DNA from: Rhabdornis inornatus
Lineage: Eukaryota; Chordata; Aves; Passeriformes; Rhabdornithidae
Length of the DNA: 64,000 nucleotides
Assembly (NCBI GenBank): GCA_013397075.1
Contig: VWZS01005933.1
Location: 1,076,871 to 1,140,870, forward strand
Reading direction: 5' to 3'
The notes beneath the pieces are model-generated. The model saw only the letters and a program-made list of their open reading frames with translations. It was not told where the DNA came from and searched no databases. Shown piece by piece: positions 13,931-27,062 of the stretch (positions are counted from its first letter, which is position 1; each line of letters starts with the position of its first letter). The position numbers and the translations under genes were made by a program.

Positions 13931-16534
13931 GCTTGGAGTAAACTAGAACACAACCTTACTGACAATGAAACACATCAACCCTTGCTATTCAAAGACAAAG
14001 GCAAAAAATGTATACTGTCATTGTCTCAAACAGCACCTGAATGATATACAGTGCTGCAATAATTGGGAGTGAGTCTTGAGGTGGAAATTATGTTCAACAG
14101 ACTCAATTTACAAGTTTATAAAAGTTCTGATTGTCCTTTAAGTTGCTTGCAAGAGTTATTTGATAGGAGAAAATATGGTTTTAATGTATAATCAATAGTA
14201 TTCTGAAGAACACTATATGAATGCAAAAAGTAGTTCTGTTTAAGAAGGCATGAGTATGGAAATTCCTTCTATTTAACACAAATGTGTCAGGTTTTTTCTG
14301 TATACATGTTCTTAAAAGTTTAGGGCCTGTTAACAGCACAGAAAACCTATATGCAAGTTATTTTGATAGCTATAAGTGTTATAAATATGCAATAAAAACT
14401 AGTGGCCTCATACTTGAATGAAAAAGACACCTGTTTATATTATTTATTTTTAAAAAATAAAAATTAAATAGAATTTATTTCTGAAATGCCAGTATGTATA
14501 CAGATCTTTTGCTTCTGAATGTTGTGTATTCCTCCTCAACTTCACTTCTTTCATGACAACCCTTTCTCAACTTTAAATACTTCTTAATGAATAGTCTAAT
14601 TGAACTACTGCCTATGTTGGATTTTAAGTTAATATCTAAAAAATTATTGTAGAGCTTGTAGAGATCTCTGTGGATTTATAAAACCATCTCTACGTACATC
14701 TTTTTTCAGTGATATAAATATTAAAGCCTCCTTTCTGTTCAGTAACGAGGTCACAGCAGACTATTTTATATAAACATATTGAGATAATACTGAGATCTAC
14801 TGATCAATCAAGGGTTATGCTACAGGCAAATAAAACCCAAGAAGTTGCTCTCCCAAAAATTCTAATATACATTTTTTAGCTATTACATTTTATGCTTTTT
14901 ATTTACAAATAAAACACAAGTTTTTGTTTAATAGCATTAAGGCAGTTTTTTGCTTTGTGCAAAGTCTATTCTAAAAGGAAAACCTCAAGTTGTTTAGGTA
15001 GGAAGATTATCTTGCTTCAACAGTGTGTTACACAAAATGTGACCTGCGCTTTCTATCATTCTCATTTTTTTGTTTTTGGTCATAATAATTGCATGCTACA
15101 TCACAAGTAGTGTGAAATAGCCTGCTTCACCTGGCTATTATATGCCAAACTCAGCTAAGATATCTGTGGTGCTGATACAAATCATATTTTGCTCTTCATT
15201 CTGAGAATGAAGGTTTTGCAAAGGAGTACGGTACACAGAAGAGGCAGATAATATTTTAAACCAGCTAAGCTTCAGAGAAAATCAGTCATTTTACATTTAG
15301 ATTTCTACTGTTAGTGTAATCAAAGGAATATTCACTACATGTGAGAAACATGGCATGCACAGCCTACAGAGACTACACTTGCGTATATATCTCTGTATTA
15401 AAGGATCCAAGTATACTTTTTTTGTGAATTTAGTGCAAACTTTCAGTGCTCAAGAGCTAATTCAAATTACCTCATACAGTCATCTGTGGTTTGTGTATCT
15501 CTTTTAAGATGAAAGAGGTAAACCAACGTCATTATTGAAAATACACATTGTATTAAGCACAAAGAAGAATCTTAAGATATAAAGCTACAACGCTTTCAGC
15601 ATTAATTTTTTACTTTAAAACTTCAACATTATTAATAACAAAAGAATAGAATAACTTAAAGTCGAGTAATATTCACTAAATCTTCTCAGCCTACTCCTGA
15701 AACAACACAAGAAATTACCCAAAACATTTGCACTGTACCTTTGAAGTTAAACAATAGCTACTCTTGCATGGAAGCTTTAAAAAAAAAAATTATGTGAAAA
15801 AAAATCAAACTGTATTCAAAACCTTTGGTGGGTCACACAACATTAAAATTCAGACTACCAATACATTTAAATTTAAATAACCACAATTGCTACATTCATC
15901 CTCAGAGTGACTTCTTTGAAGCTAGTAAAGTCTTAAAAGGAATAAGTATGTATTCCTGTCAGTGTTCAGCACTCCACTCCCCTGCCAGTGCTGAATCTCT
16001 TCTCCACTGTATCAGTTCAAATTAAGTGTTTGTGCACTACAGAAAGAAACATCATGACTACTACTTAACTTATTCTCTCTTGTCAAGTTCACAACGTCTG
16101 CTTTGAAGCAGATTTAACAATTTAACAGAATACAACCTAAATTTTAGAAGGACATGGATGAATTAGAAAAAAAAAGTAGGGATACCAATCTCTTATGTTA
16201 GCTCTACTATGCTACTACATGCAGAAATAACCATTGCATCTCTTGTTAGAAGAGATATATCGTTTTGGAAAAGAGTTCTTGCCTGGAATTTGGACACAGA
16301 CCATCTTTTTCCCTTCTAAGCTTCTGAATGTCATGAATATTGCATATGAGAAGAAAGCCCAACTCAGATGTACATTTTCCTGCTGTAAAGAAAATCTAAA
16401 GAAGAAAGAAATTCCTTGTATGTATAATTCCTAAAGCTGCTAACAAATCAGACACAAAGAATTGAATCCTTTTATAAATTCAATAGAGCACAGCTGTAGA
16501 ATGTTTTTGCTTTCATATTTAATCCACTATCATT

Positions 16535-16625
16535 ACATATACATTATTACATAATGTACATAGGATCATATATATAAATTATCATATAATACATATTATA
16601 ATTATATATAATAAATATCAGTAAT
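16535..16625. repeat. AT-rich low-complexity segment with short palindromes
   Basis: Nearly pure A/T for about 90 bp with irregular TATA/ATTA units and short self-complementary words such as ACATTATTACATAATGT near its left end. It is not a clean microsatellite. It is probably simple AT-rich intronic DNA. Confidence 0.7.
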
Positions 16626-19600
16626 CTCTGTTGTCGTTATCAGAATATATGTGCATCCCCCCACATAGCTTTAAAAAGTGGCAGAAATAATGAATGCCCA
16701 TTTAAGAAAAATTAAAGATGTATCTGATTATTCCAATTGATTTTTTTGAATATACACTGACAGCTGTGAATTTTGTATAGCTTACAAAAATGTTTTCATC
16801 TTATTCTGACTCTTTTGGTTTTTAATTATTATCTTTTTGTATATATATATATTTGTTCATAGCAAAAACAGACTTGGAAACTTTGCAGCCAAGCATTATA
16901 AAGTTCAAAATAACTCCTCTGTGAAAATGCAGACGCAATTTGTAACAAAACACTCAAGAAATTCTATGTGATATTGCTCCTCCCCTGACACTGATACAAT
17001 AAAACTGCAGACAATTTTTCACTGGTATGGAATGTAGGTCTGGAACTTAGCTTAAGGTAAATGCTGCCATTCTGTAAAATATATGCACTATGCTGTATTC
17101 ACTTGTTATTACTTTAGATTTTTAATTAATTTCTTGACTAAGATAAAGCATGTTTACCTCAAGATAACAACCGGTGAGGCCATATTTGTGCAGTTTGCAC
17201 TGTTTATGTCCACGGCATTACACGGACAGCAAGCCTGACTAGGTTATTATAGAAATACTGTGCTGTGTTGACAGATAGGTATCAAAACTGGATTTCAGCA
17301 TTGTCAAATAATACTTTGTTTATAAGAAATAAGAAAACATTTTCATAAATCTGTATATACAGGAGAGACCTTGCTCTTCGTGTATACTTTCTATGTCAAG
17401 TAATCACACTGTTGTCAAAGATATTACCTAGAACTGATATCTGACAGTGATTCACACACTTTACTTTCTCAAAATGAGCTTCAAACCTGCTGAAAAATAA
17501 ATTCTAAGATTAACTGTTACAGTAAAATTATTTTCACACATGAAAAGATTTGTTTCATTTAAGTGCATTTCATAATCTAACTCTGAATTGATTCAGACCT
17601 CACCATTATAGTTGCTATAAATTTTAATCTGCTAAAATCATTCCAATATAGTAATAAATAAAGAAGAACACCCCAAAATATTTAGTTAATAACACTACCT
17701 CTGTAGGTCTTTTGTAAGAAACGGAAAGGAGAATTATTCAGGTGTAAAACAGAACTCCATTTCTTATGGCAGTTCTCAGGTACCAGAAGAGATTTGAGTT
17801 TCAGTTGACCAGGCCTTGGAGAAGAACGGAACAGGATAAAGGCAACAGAATTTGGCATACTCAATTCAAAAATCCTCATATTAACTCTTAAAAGTCTATT
17901 CACTCAGGTAAACTGGAACATGATGACAAAGAACTTCAGAACAAACACTTTAGGTCAGATTGCACAAACATTTACCAACCTTTTGCTGCTACACATATTC
18001 TCTAAAATACTATACTTTTTAATGAAATGTACTGATCTAGTAGAGAATCTACTACAGCATAACAAACTAAAACATAAGCTGGTTCAGTCCAGGAGGATTG
18101 CAGTTCAGATTCTAACCATACACAATTAATACAGGTCTGTTGAAAAATGAATTAATTAAGAATCATTTGCTTGAGTAGACAAAATTAATCACTGGATATA
18201 TTATGGAATGTAATGAACTGTATTATTTGCTGCAGTTAATGGTTTTAATATGACAAAGGATGCTGATATAATGTATTCTGCATCAGAACATGCATAGCTT
18301 TGTCCATATCAAAAGTAATAACAGCCAGACATATTGCAGAATAGATATAACAGTTTGTTCACCCTCTTGCATTTGAGAGTAGCTCTAGACACAATTTCAC
18401 TTTTACAAGTTATTAGTCAAATAAGACCTTACTGATTTCAAATTCTTAAATTCTTTCAATTTTGAATTTCTTAAGCTTTTTTTTCACTTCTTGTCTCACA
18501 TTCATCAGTGCATAGAAAAAGATTACACTAATCTGGGATTTCAGAAAAGACCAGGAATGTTGTGAATGTATGCTATTTGAAGTGTAAAAAGCAAGTAAGA
18601 TATGCAGGCAATGCCTATATGATTTCCTCTGTAATTCTGGTAGCTAAAGATTATAAAAGGAACAGATGTTTGTTAATGATATCTGAAGAGCCTGGCAATA
18701 TGTTCATAATCATAGAAAATTGTGGTTTTGATACTGATCTGTGAGTCAACAATGGTTTTACATCCAGATTATTAAGGTAAGCATAAAATAAGAAGTACTG
18801 AATACAATTAGAAACTCAAGTTGTAATTAAAATTTTGTCAGGCAAAATTCTCTAAATGGCTTAATTTTGAGTGTTAGTGATGTTCAAAGCTCAGATCCAC
18901 AGTAGCTAGCAAGCATTTTAAAAATATCCTATACAGTTGGTACCAAAGTGCTCTTAACTAAAGTAAAAAATTCTTCAAGACAATATAATTTAAATGATTT
19001 TTATGCACAATTTTGAAAATGTTATGGTAAGTGCATATTTTCCAGATCTTAGGGGGAGCATTTTTTTTCTATCTCTCAAAAGGTGTTCTTTAAGTTGCTA
19101 AAACTATTAGGCAAAGTTACACTATCATATCATTGTTCAACATCAACACAACCACCTTACTCTCGGTCTAAATTCAGAATTTTTTTAAACTGATTTTGCT
19201 GGGTTTTTTTAGAAAGATATTACACATTGTTTCTCTATATTGAAATAAGTTTTTCAATTCTCAAAAAATAAAATCATTGTACTGTAATTCAGACTATTAC
19301 TAAACTTAGGGGCTGATCTGAAATGCTACTAGTTATCTGAAATATTTTTGTGGCTTATCATTTCCTGTGTGCCATTGTTTTTTCTATGAAAAAGAACTGA
19401 GATGCCTTTCAGGTTTGGCAAATAGTTGATATGGGTCAATTTGCTGGTACTTCAGAAGTAAAAGATTTTCAGAATAATATTGTCAGAAACTATTTCTACT
19501 TTAAAGTTTATAATGTTATTTATTAAAAGCACATTAGTGTTTCCTAAGTCAAGCATAGGCTGGGAAGAAAATTCCTCACATTGCTTAAATGCCACACAAT

Positions 19601-22600
19601 TTCTGATGTTTCCAAATCATCACTAAAAATATCTATTTTATCTTCCACTATAGGTTTGGAATAAAATATTCTTTTGTCTGAAGGAGTTAACCCTGGAAAA
19701 GAAAGGTAAGGAAGGTCAAATGGGACTTCAAGCCAGCAATTAATATTAGCAAGGTTTAGTTGGTAATTGCCTTGTTATTTCTTTCAGATTATAGAAGTGC
19801 TATAAACTAATTTCATTTGTATTTTGCCCTGGTGATAATGATTTTCACATACAAAAAATTCTTAGAAGGAAGTTTGCCAACATAAATTAAAATTGTAAAA
19901 TGTTAACATAGTGTTTTACATAAAAGCAGGGTTGCTTTTCTCAAACAGTGTACAAAAAAGATCTGTTACCTGTTAAGTAAAACAAGAAAAAGAATGGCAC
20001 AGATCAGAAAGAGATGGGATTAGTGTCAGAACAGGGTGTGTTTGAGTGTTGGCTTCTATTCTGGTGTGATTGACTTAGAGGCTGAAAACAGAAGTAACAG
20101 GTGGGAAAAACAAGCGGGTCAGAAATGTGTCAGGAGTCAAAAAAACCTCTGCAAAACAATAACAAACATCCCTTCTAAAACTAAAGTAGGAATCAGATGT
20201 ATTTTATAGCATTTTAAAATAAATTATGTAAAATGCAAAATTACTAGGTATTTATAATGTAATAAAAGATACAGAATGCTCCTTTCTTCTAATAAATTGA
20301 TCCTGCTGAAGGCAAAGAGCATTTTATTTGAATTCTGCTGCAATATCTTCCCCTTTTAAAAAATACAATCTAATGAAATTATTAATAAAAATTAGATACC
20401 AAACTACTGACTTCAATGGAAGTTATAAGGCACAACAGAGACGCCAGCATCTCACTTGGCAAGCATGAGCTGTAATAGTCCTCAGAATTAAGAGGACAAC
20501 ATTGCTTCTGAAAGTGTCAAACTGTTAAGAAACCACACAAAACATTTTGTCCTTTTACCATGTGTAGTGGCTGAAATATGCAGAGTGTAAGGAATATTGA
20601 TTGAAACCCATCCCGAGAACTTGAGGAAAATTTACCTATCTCAAATGAACATATACACAGCACAAAACATTTAGATATTGCATGTGAACTGCACTTGCTC
20701 ACTGACAAGACAAAAATGCTTATGCTGAAACATTAATTTAGTCTTGTTTCATCTGAACCAACCAGTATTTTAAGTAGAGTTTTAAGATTTTATATGCTGT
20801 AAGTGAAATAAAAATATCTTTCTGAAACTTTGCAATTACATGGAAAAAGAACACATGAAAACAAATAAATGTAAAGAATATGAAAAGAGAACACCACAAA
20901 AAAACCCAATCATAAACCTACCTCAAAATAGCATTATGCAATAAAGCATATCTGTAGATACATATATGTTTCAAAGACTACTTTGTGCATGATTCGTCTT
21001 CCAGACCACTGAAATCTTCCAAGTTGAATTGTCAGTTTAGGCAGAGACAAACACATCTTGAAGGAAGTTTAGTAGGTTAAAAATTTCCTCAAGTGATTTA
21101 CAGGTACAATCAACAAATTTTGTGCAGCTGAGCACCAATATCACTGCCTATTTGGAGAAAATTGCTATCTCCCTTCAAGTAGTTCAATGGGTTCCTTTGG
21201 TTGTAGTCGTGGGCAATATTTTATAATCCTTTGAAAACTGTTTCCATGGTTAGTTAACTAAACTAACAGCTAATGAATAAGATGGGCAGTCTCATCCAGC
21301 TCATGAGTCTGTTCCTACTTTTACTTGTTGCTCACTTGCATACCATAATGACCACCTGGCTACAGCATGGAGTGCAGCATGGAAGAAAGACTGCCAAACA
21401 TCATATATAACTGACATAAATCATAAAAATCCACAAGGAACGGCCCACTTCACAATCCTACAGTATTCACAAATAATGTATTCCTGTAACCTAATCAGAG
21501 TTTTCACAGTATTTTTTTATAATTTCTATTAAGTCATAAGACAGGAAAGCATTTTGAACAATACATCATGGATACACTCACCACATCTAGAGAAAATTCA
21601 CCTTTATATTGTATTACCTCTGAAAAGAAAATTATAAATCACAAATTGGTTGAAAATCAAGTGGATTTTTTGGTTCAATTATTTTTCCTATACACACTCT
21701 TCAAATGAAGAACGATAGGTCATTCAGATGATGTAAATTATCATATCATCATAAACAATGTAATTGTCCTGACACAAGTCCAATCAACCATCAGCTTTGG
21801 TTTGCCTTTAGATGCTTATGCTTAGCCTTTGTGTGAGAGAAAGCAAGAAAATTGAGATGAATGAGTACTCTGATACATAAATAACTGAATTAAGAACATC
21901 CAACTCAGGTGATATGATTACATACTGTTTCCTAACTGGCTCTCTTTCTCCTATCCTCCCTTTGTTTCCCTCTTAAAGTATTTCGTAATATCCTATCTCT
22001 ATAAAAAAACTAAAATATCAAGATAACAATTTTTGCCAGCATTGGCAATTTTGCTTTTAATTGCTTGCTTAGCAATTTTTAATGAAGAGGTTTGAATGTT
22101 CTGCCTCTTAAGAGACTTTATGTCAGAAAAAAAAAAAAAAGGTGTGAAATCCACATTTGAGTTTTGGAAGTCTTAATATTCTTGATAAAAGGTAGTTTCT
22201 TTAACCTAGATATTCTATTCCACATAGTGCTTAGCCACTGACAGAGACTAAAGTGCAGTGAAAATATAAATTGTATGCAAAAACCACCAACAACAGTAGT
22301 TTTGCAAGGCAACCTATTTAGGACATGATTAATTTGTGCACAAATTGGAACCACATCGAGTTTCAGATTTACTGAATGGAAAGGGAGAAGCTAAATTGAT
22401 GGTAGTGATGTTTTATGGAAGTATAATAACCAGCCATAATCAAGGACACGAACTTAGTGAGAAGCTGTGCAGCCCATCCCATCCAGAGTGCAGCAATCAG
22501 TGTGGTTCATCTCAGAGTTCCAAAACAGTAGCTAATACATTTACTTTCTAAATTTCAATGCCTTTTCTGGATATATCTTTGTCATTTCAAATACTAAAAG

Positions 22601-22696
22601 ACTTAGCAAACAATCCATCTGAATGATTTTACCAGAAATGAATGTTACATTTGTGATAATAAGAATGTCCACATGCTGAAAATAATTGGCACTTAC

Positions 22697-22730
22697 CTTT
22701 ATTTCTTGAGCTTTCATGATTCTTTTCCTG
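22697..22730 (-). CDS. FSTL5: FSTL5 coding exon 3 (34-nt micro-exon)
   Basis: On the minus strand a pyrimidine-containing tract ending TTTTAATTGCAG is followed by 34 nt that read in phase 0 as QEKNHESSRNK plus one leftover G, then a consensus donor GTAAGT. Exon 2 ends on a complete Lys codon, so the join RLRHK|QEKN is in frame. It agrees with the vertebrate FSTL5 N-terminal segment as I remember it (human RLRHKQEKNQESSRVKG). The leftover G agrees with the expected Gly at the next splice junction. The segment lies in the hydrophilic linker after the signal peptide and before the follistatin/Kazal-like and EF-hand domains. At 34 nt it is too short to be found by ORF length; the call rests on both splice sites, phase and family similarity. 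Relative to the human sequence I recall, Q-to-H and V-to-N changes are visible. Confidence 0.9.
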
Positions 22731-22734
22731 CTGC
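22728..22734 (-). promoter_or_regulatory. FSTL5: Tandem NAGNAG splice acceptor of FSTL5 exon 3
   Basis: On the minus strand the acceptor reads GCAGCAG, giving two AG dinucleotides three bases apart. Use of the upstream AG includes a CAG codon (Gln) at the start of the exon (34 nt); use of the downstream AG drops it (31 nt). Both keep the frame because exon 2 ends in phase 0. From memory, human FSTL5 has annotated isoforms differing by a single residue (847 and 846 aa), which this tandem site would explain. Confidence 0.8.
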
Positions 22735-22775
22735 AATTAAAAGCAGAAAAATTTATTAATTGCAGAATTAGTTAT

Positions 22776-22920
22776 CACAAAATCATAAAATCATAGACCT
22801 ACATGAGCCAAATGAGACAGTGTTGTGCCTCCTCCATCCTGCTCCAAAGTAAAATCAACTACACTTTGCCTGATGCCTAAATACAATCCATTTTTAACTC
22901 CCATAGCATTTTTCACTTTA
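22776..22920 (-). mobile_element. Possible old CR1 3' tail
   Basis: The plus strand shows AAATCATAAAATCATAGACC followed by about 100 bp with loose resemblance to the complement of a CR1 3' end (TCCTGCTCCAAAGTAAAATCAACTAC compares with the usual CCTGCTCAGAGCAG-type stretch). The duplicated AATCATA word is typical of the terminal ATTCTATGA repeat of CR1 read in reverse. The match is weak and strongly diverged. If it is correct, the CR1 3' terminus lies about 45 nt upstream of the exon 3 acceptor, in the branch-point neighbourhood. Confidence 0.3.
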
Positions 22921-25574
22921 TTTTTTCTTTTCTCCTTCAATGACTGGGATTAAGTGCTGGATACATTCTCCAATAGGGCCATGCAGTCTCTGTCATTTGA
23001 CTTCTGTCTTGGGAGATGCTTTTAATTCAACTGCACAAGTCCCTGTTAGACTGGGACTTGTCCCCTGATGTAATTTTGAATCATGAAAATTTACTCAAGG
23101 CAGTAATCTGTCCCCAAAATTTCAAACTTTGATTTTACACAGTATTTGCTCAAAAGATGCTCTTTATTTTAGGTATTGCAACTCTTCAAATATTTGCTGC
23201 TATATAAGTTTATGCCAGTAAAAAATAGCACTAGGAGTAGACTAAATGCAAAGTGCTTCTAAATTTTGTTCTATTATAAGATAGCTTTTCTTTTATAATT
23301 TTAACAAGAAAAGGAAATTACATAACATTTTTCTTTTGCTGCAGTTTTTAATGAGCATTTTAAAGAATTTTAGCTTTTGATAACAAAGAGAGTGTACTGA
23401 TTACCCTTCAGTACTAATTGCACTGTTTTATTTTACACCAAGGATTTGTTATTATTGTGCTCATAATAGGTTCATTTAGTCTTAAAAGCATCCAGACTGT
23501 ACATAGAAATCTATAGAAATAAGTTAATACTTCTACACCAATATATATATACTCTAACAGTATATGCATTAGTATTTTCTAATTCACGGGGACATAGAAA
23601 TGTTTAGCTACCATTAACACAAGCACAAGGCCATCTTAGCCTCAAACAGCTAAAGCATATTGTTCCAACTTTTTAAATTTTGTGAAATAATAAATAATAT
23701 GGCTAGTGATGCAATATTTTTGTTGTTCCCTGCAACCCAATTTTACAAATCTAAGTCAATGACTCTGGAAAATATGATTTCAAATTTCTCCATTACCACA
23801 TTATAATCACTAGTAAGATATTAAAAAAAATTAATTATCAGTAAAATGTGATGTACTAGATACATTTTTAGTATTTCCTAAACACAACAAATGGTATTTC
23901 CTGAAATATTGGATATGATGTGCTGAATTTACCAATATCAATTTTCATGCCGTTCTGATTTTCACACTATACTAAATTTAAAGCAATGATTTTAGTATTA
24001 CTTAATTTCTTTCACGTTTCATTTTACACTACGGTCAGCATTTGGTTTAGAGCATCTGTCTAGTACTTTCTTCTAGACTTCTAAAGGAAAAATTCCTTTT
24101 AATTTTAATTTAATATATCTTTAGAAGTCATGGAGTGAAACTTAGCCTTTATTAGAACAGTGTAAACTCAGAGGAATCTTGTTCATTATAAGAAGTCTGT
24201 GATTATTAAAATATCAACCAACCACCCCGATTTAGAGCCAAGTTGTGTTAGCATTCAGATAGTGCAGTTTTATGGGCTCCAAAGACACTGTTCAGTTCCA
24301 CAAAACTTACTAGTCGTTTCTCCCTTCTTTAGTTTGAAATCAGAAGAATGGAATTTTTTGCCAACAAAGATGCAATAGATTCTAAAGACTTAATCCAAGA
24401 ATTGATTACTAGATCAGAGTAGCCTTGCAGGAAAGCAGTATTAAAAGTCAAATATTGATATCAAAGGAGAAGACAAACACTAATTAGGATGAGAATTATT
24501 TTTTAGGAAGAAGAGAGTGCAACACACTTGGCAAAGTTTAGAGTAGAAACAAAATAATTTAGATGAAATTTTAAAATTAAAAACCAATGTTGTGGGGTTT
24601 TTCTTAATGAAATGTGTTAAGATTTCAAGGAAAAGAGGCAATAACAAAATATGTTTTCAGACCTATTTTTTTCTAATATCTCTATTTTCTTTAATTTCAG
24701 CTGAAGATTTCAGAGCAAATTTTCATGGTTTAGCTTTCTCAAAATACTCAAATTTTAATTTTAAGCTGCCATTCAAACTAGAAAGAAAAGACTTTCTTAG
24801 CAGACCCTAGACCAACCCTCAGTATGATATTCCTTGGGCCAAGATGCTTGGTAGCAGCAAAGAGAAAGAAAAGTCTCTTTGCCTCCAGTTACTTCAAAAT
24901 TAACCAGTGATTAGACTGGGCGTAGCATCTCTGTAGAAAATAGCTTTCTGCTTAGAGAAATCTTGCTAGATTAGACTTTTCAACAGAAAACACAGAGTTA
25001 AAAAATGCAGACAAGTTAATACTGAGGGTGAGTTAAATACAGATTCCTCCTTAATATTGAAAGATAAATTATGTGAAATATATTCTGAAGAAAATCACTA
25101 AGAAGCAATGAATTATTCTAGCGAGCCAACACTGTAAGCGCCTATAACTTAGGAAAACTAATTTCAGATGCTCAGGGAAATAGGAACTGCTCATCCTTAT
25201 GGGAAACACACAAATAAATAAAATTTTCAGGGTGTTGAAATGTGATAGAGGTAAGTGAACTTTTTTAACTTTTAGTAAGTTAATGGTTCATAATGACATT
25301 TATTTCCACCTGCATTTGTGCAATGTGCTAGGCTTTTAATGCTAGTTGGACTGAAAATAACAAAATTCTACCCATATACTACTAGAAAGTATGTAAATGT
25401 GTAAGCATCACAGTATTAAGTAAAATGTACTTCTCTATAAACGTTTGTGTGGAGGACTTTATAAACCCACTATTCTACATATATCTGTTATTTTTCTCCT
25501 GTACTGCATTATGATATATAAGCAAAATATTTTTACCTAACACGTTAACAATCCAAAACTATATAGAAATATTT

Positions 25575-25681
25575 TTTTAAATTATATATACACACACAAA
25601 CACACATATATATATACATGTCTATCTATCTATCTGTATGTATATACACATACACAAACATACACACATACATATATATCT
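25575..25681. repeat. Compound microsatellite (TA/CA/TATC)n
   Basis: Alternating blocks of (TA)n, (CA)n with A interruptions, four TATC units and further (CA)/(TA) blocks occupy about 100 bp. It is pure simple sequence, probably length-polymorphic. Confidence 0.9.
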
Positions 25682-26689
25682 TCATTCATGTAATCATTCT
25701 GGATATATATGTCCAAAATGACTACATTAACTACAATACTATAATGGTACCTATTGATATGAGCCATCTGTAAACAGAATCAACCATTTTGCATTCCAGG
25801 ATATTTTTATCAGCTTCAATATAATAAAATATTTTTTAATTTAACACTCTCCAAACAAATTAATCAGACAGGTTGCATGGCATTTTATGGCTTTGTGTTG
25901 CAACACAGTGTATCAGCCTGATGAAATGTATCCATGCAGAACAAATTAGAACTGTAAAGGAACCTTTCTTGTGTGCCCAAAAGGCTGAATTTAAAGTAAA
26001 CTTTTCATGGAGACCATGTCAGATTTTCTGTTATGTTTGTGGACTGAAAAAGACCACAGATGGTTGACCATAAAAATTACTATTGTTACAAATCGTAAGA
26101 CATAAACTATTTCCAATATAAATCAAATGAGGTCTGCAAAGAAACTTATTTAAATATACACAAATGCTTTTTCCAAGGTATAAAAGCTCCTTTTCTAGTG
26201 CTATTTTCTTTTTTTGACTTAATACACAAATATTATCAACATCTCTTAAAATATTTTGATATCATCATTATTCGGAAATGCCATGTTTGCTAAATAAGGT
26301 TGGCATAGTACCAAGTCCTATTTAGAAGGGCTTCCTGTTTTCAATAAGGGGTGTAGAGAAGGATGGTCAAAGGGACTCTTAATTTACCAACAAGGTACAA
26401 AGCTATTTATGTTCATTTCTTAGCCTCATTTAAATATATCTCATGTGAATTTTGTCTGGGTTTTCCCTTTTTGAAAGAAAATTAGGGTTTATAAACCTTG
26501 GATGCACATAGAAGCATTATGACTGCCACTTAATTCGGTGTTTTTTAAAGGAAAAACTACATAACTGTATTTCATAGAACAGGACCCCACTTATGGCTCT
26601 GCCTGAATCATCTGCTGAGGATCTGGGTATGCGTGTGCCAGAGTGGGCTACTGATAAGAAAGAGGAGCCTTATTTTGTCTTTGGAAAAC

Positions 26690-26935
26690 TCAGACAAAGC
26701 CTCCTTTGCTATGCTGGCTCCAATTAAATAGTAGCTGCTGAATTAATCAAATTCCTAAAATAAACAAAGTACTAATTAATGTAAAGCATATGGTAGATTG
26801 TCCTTGACATGTGACAACCGTTTCAATAATTTAATAAACATACACCATTAATTACAGAAACTGATGAAAAAGGGAGTGCAAAGTTACTTGCTTTTCTAAC
26901 ATTTTATAATGAAAAGTTACCATTAGACATATAAC
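26690..26935. other. Candidate conserved non-coding element (unproven)
   Basis: A non-repetitive segment rich in homeodomain-type cores (CCAATTAAAT, GCTGAATTAATC, ACTAATTAATG, CCATTAATTACAG) with no transposon signature and no supportable ORF. The texture resembles vertebrate developmental enhancers. This is inference from motif density in AT-rich DNA, where TAATTA words are frequent by chance. Confidence 0.2.
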
Positions 26936-27017
26936 AAAATATAGTTAAAATGCAGAAAAACAATTTTGTGTTCATTACATTTTTGGCTAATTCTGCAGTA
27001 GGGGTACTATGTAGATA

Positions 27018-27062
27018 TTAGTAGTAGTAGTAGTAGTAGTAGTATTAATAATAATAATAATA
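27018..27062. repeat. Trinucleotide microsatellite (TAG)n-(TAA)n
   Basis: About eight TAG units followed by a TAT break and several ATA units on the plus strand. On the FSTL5 sense strand it reads (TTA)n-(CTA)n. Intronic. Confidence 0.95.

Larger units (their letters stand above)
1..22696 (-). other. FSTL5: FSTL5 intron 3, 5' portion (continues off the left edge)
   Basis: This stretch lies downstream, in gene orientation, of the exon 3 donor, whose GTAAGT is the complement of 22691-22696. It is AT-rich and I see no convincing coding exon on either strand. The next FSTL5 exon should begin in phase 1 (completing a Gly codon) and lead into the cysteine-rich follistatin-like domain; I looked for such a segment and did not find one, so it probably lies beyond position 1. 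Content is mostly unique-looking AT-rich DNA with homopolymer runs (T25 near 13,073; A14 at 22127-22140), a G-rich patch near 5,202-5,216 and an AT-only patch near 16.55 kb. No CR1 or LTR is recognisable here, so this third is poorer in young repeats than the rest of the window. Confidence 0.75.

Noticed and set aside
1..22696. FSTL5 exon 4 (start of the follistatin-like domain)
   Set aside because: No minus-strand segment with acceptor, phase 1 and a cysteine-rich reading frame was found; it is probably outside the window.
24592..24810. Possible plus-strand exon after a TTTAATTTCAG acceptor-like site
   Set aside because: No donor or family similarity. Acceptor-like words are frequent in AT-rich introns, and the strand is opposite to FSTL5.
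25575..27062. CRISPR-like array in the tandem repeats
   Set aside because: These are simple microsatellites with no spacer-repeat structure, in vertebrate DNA.
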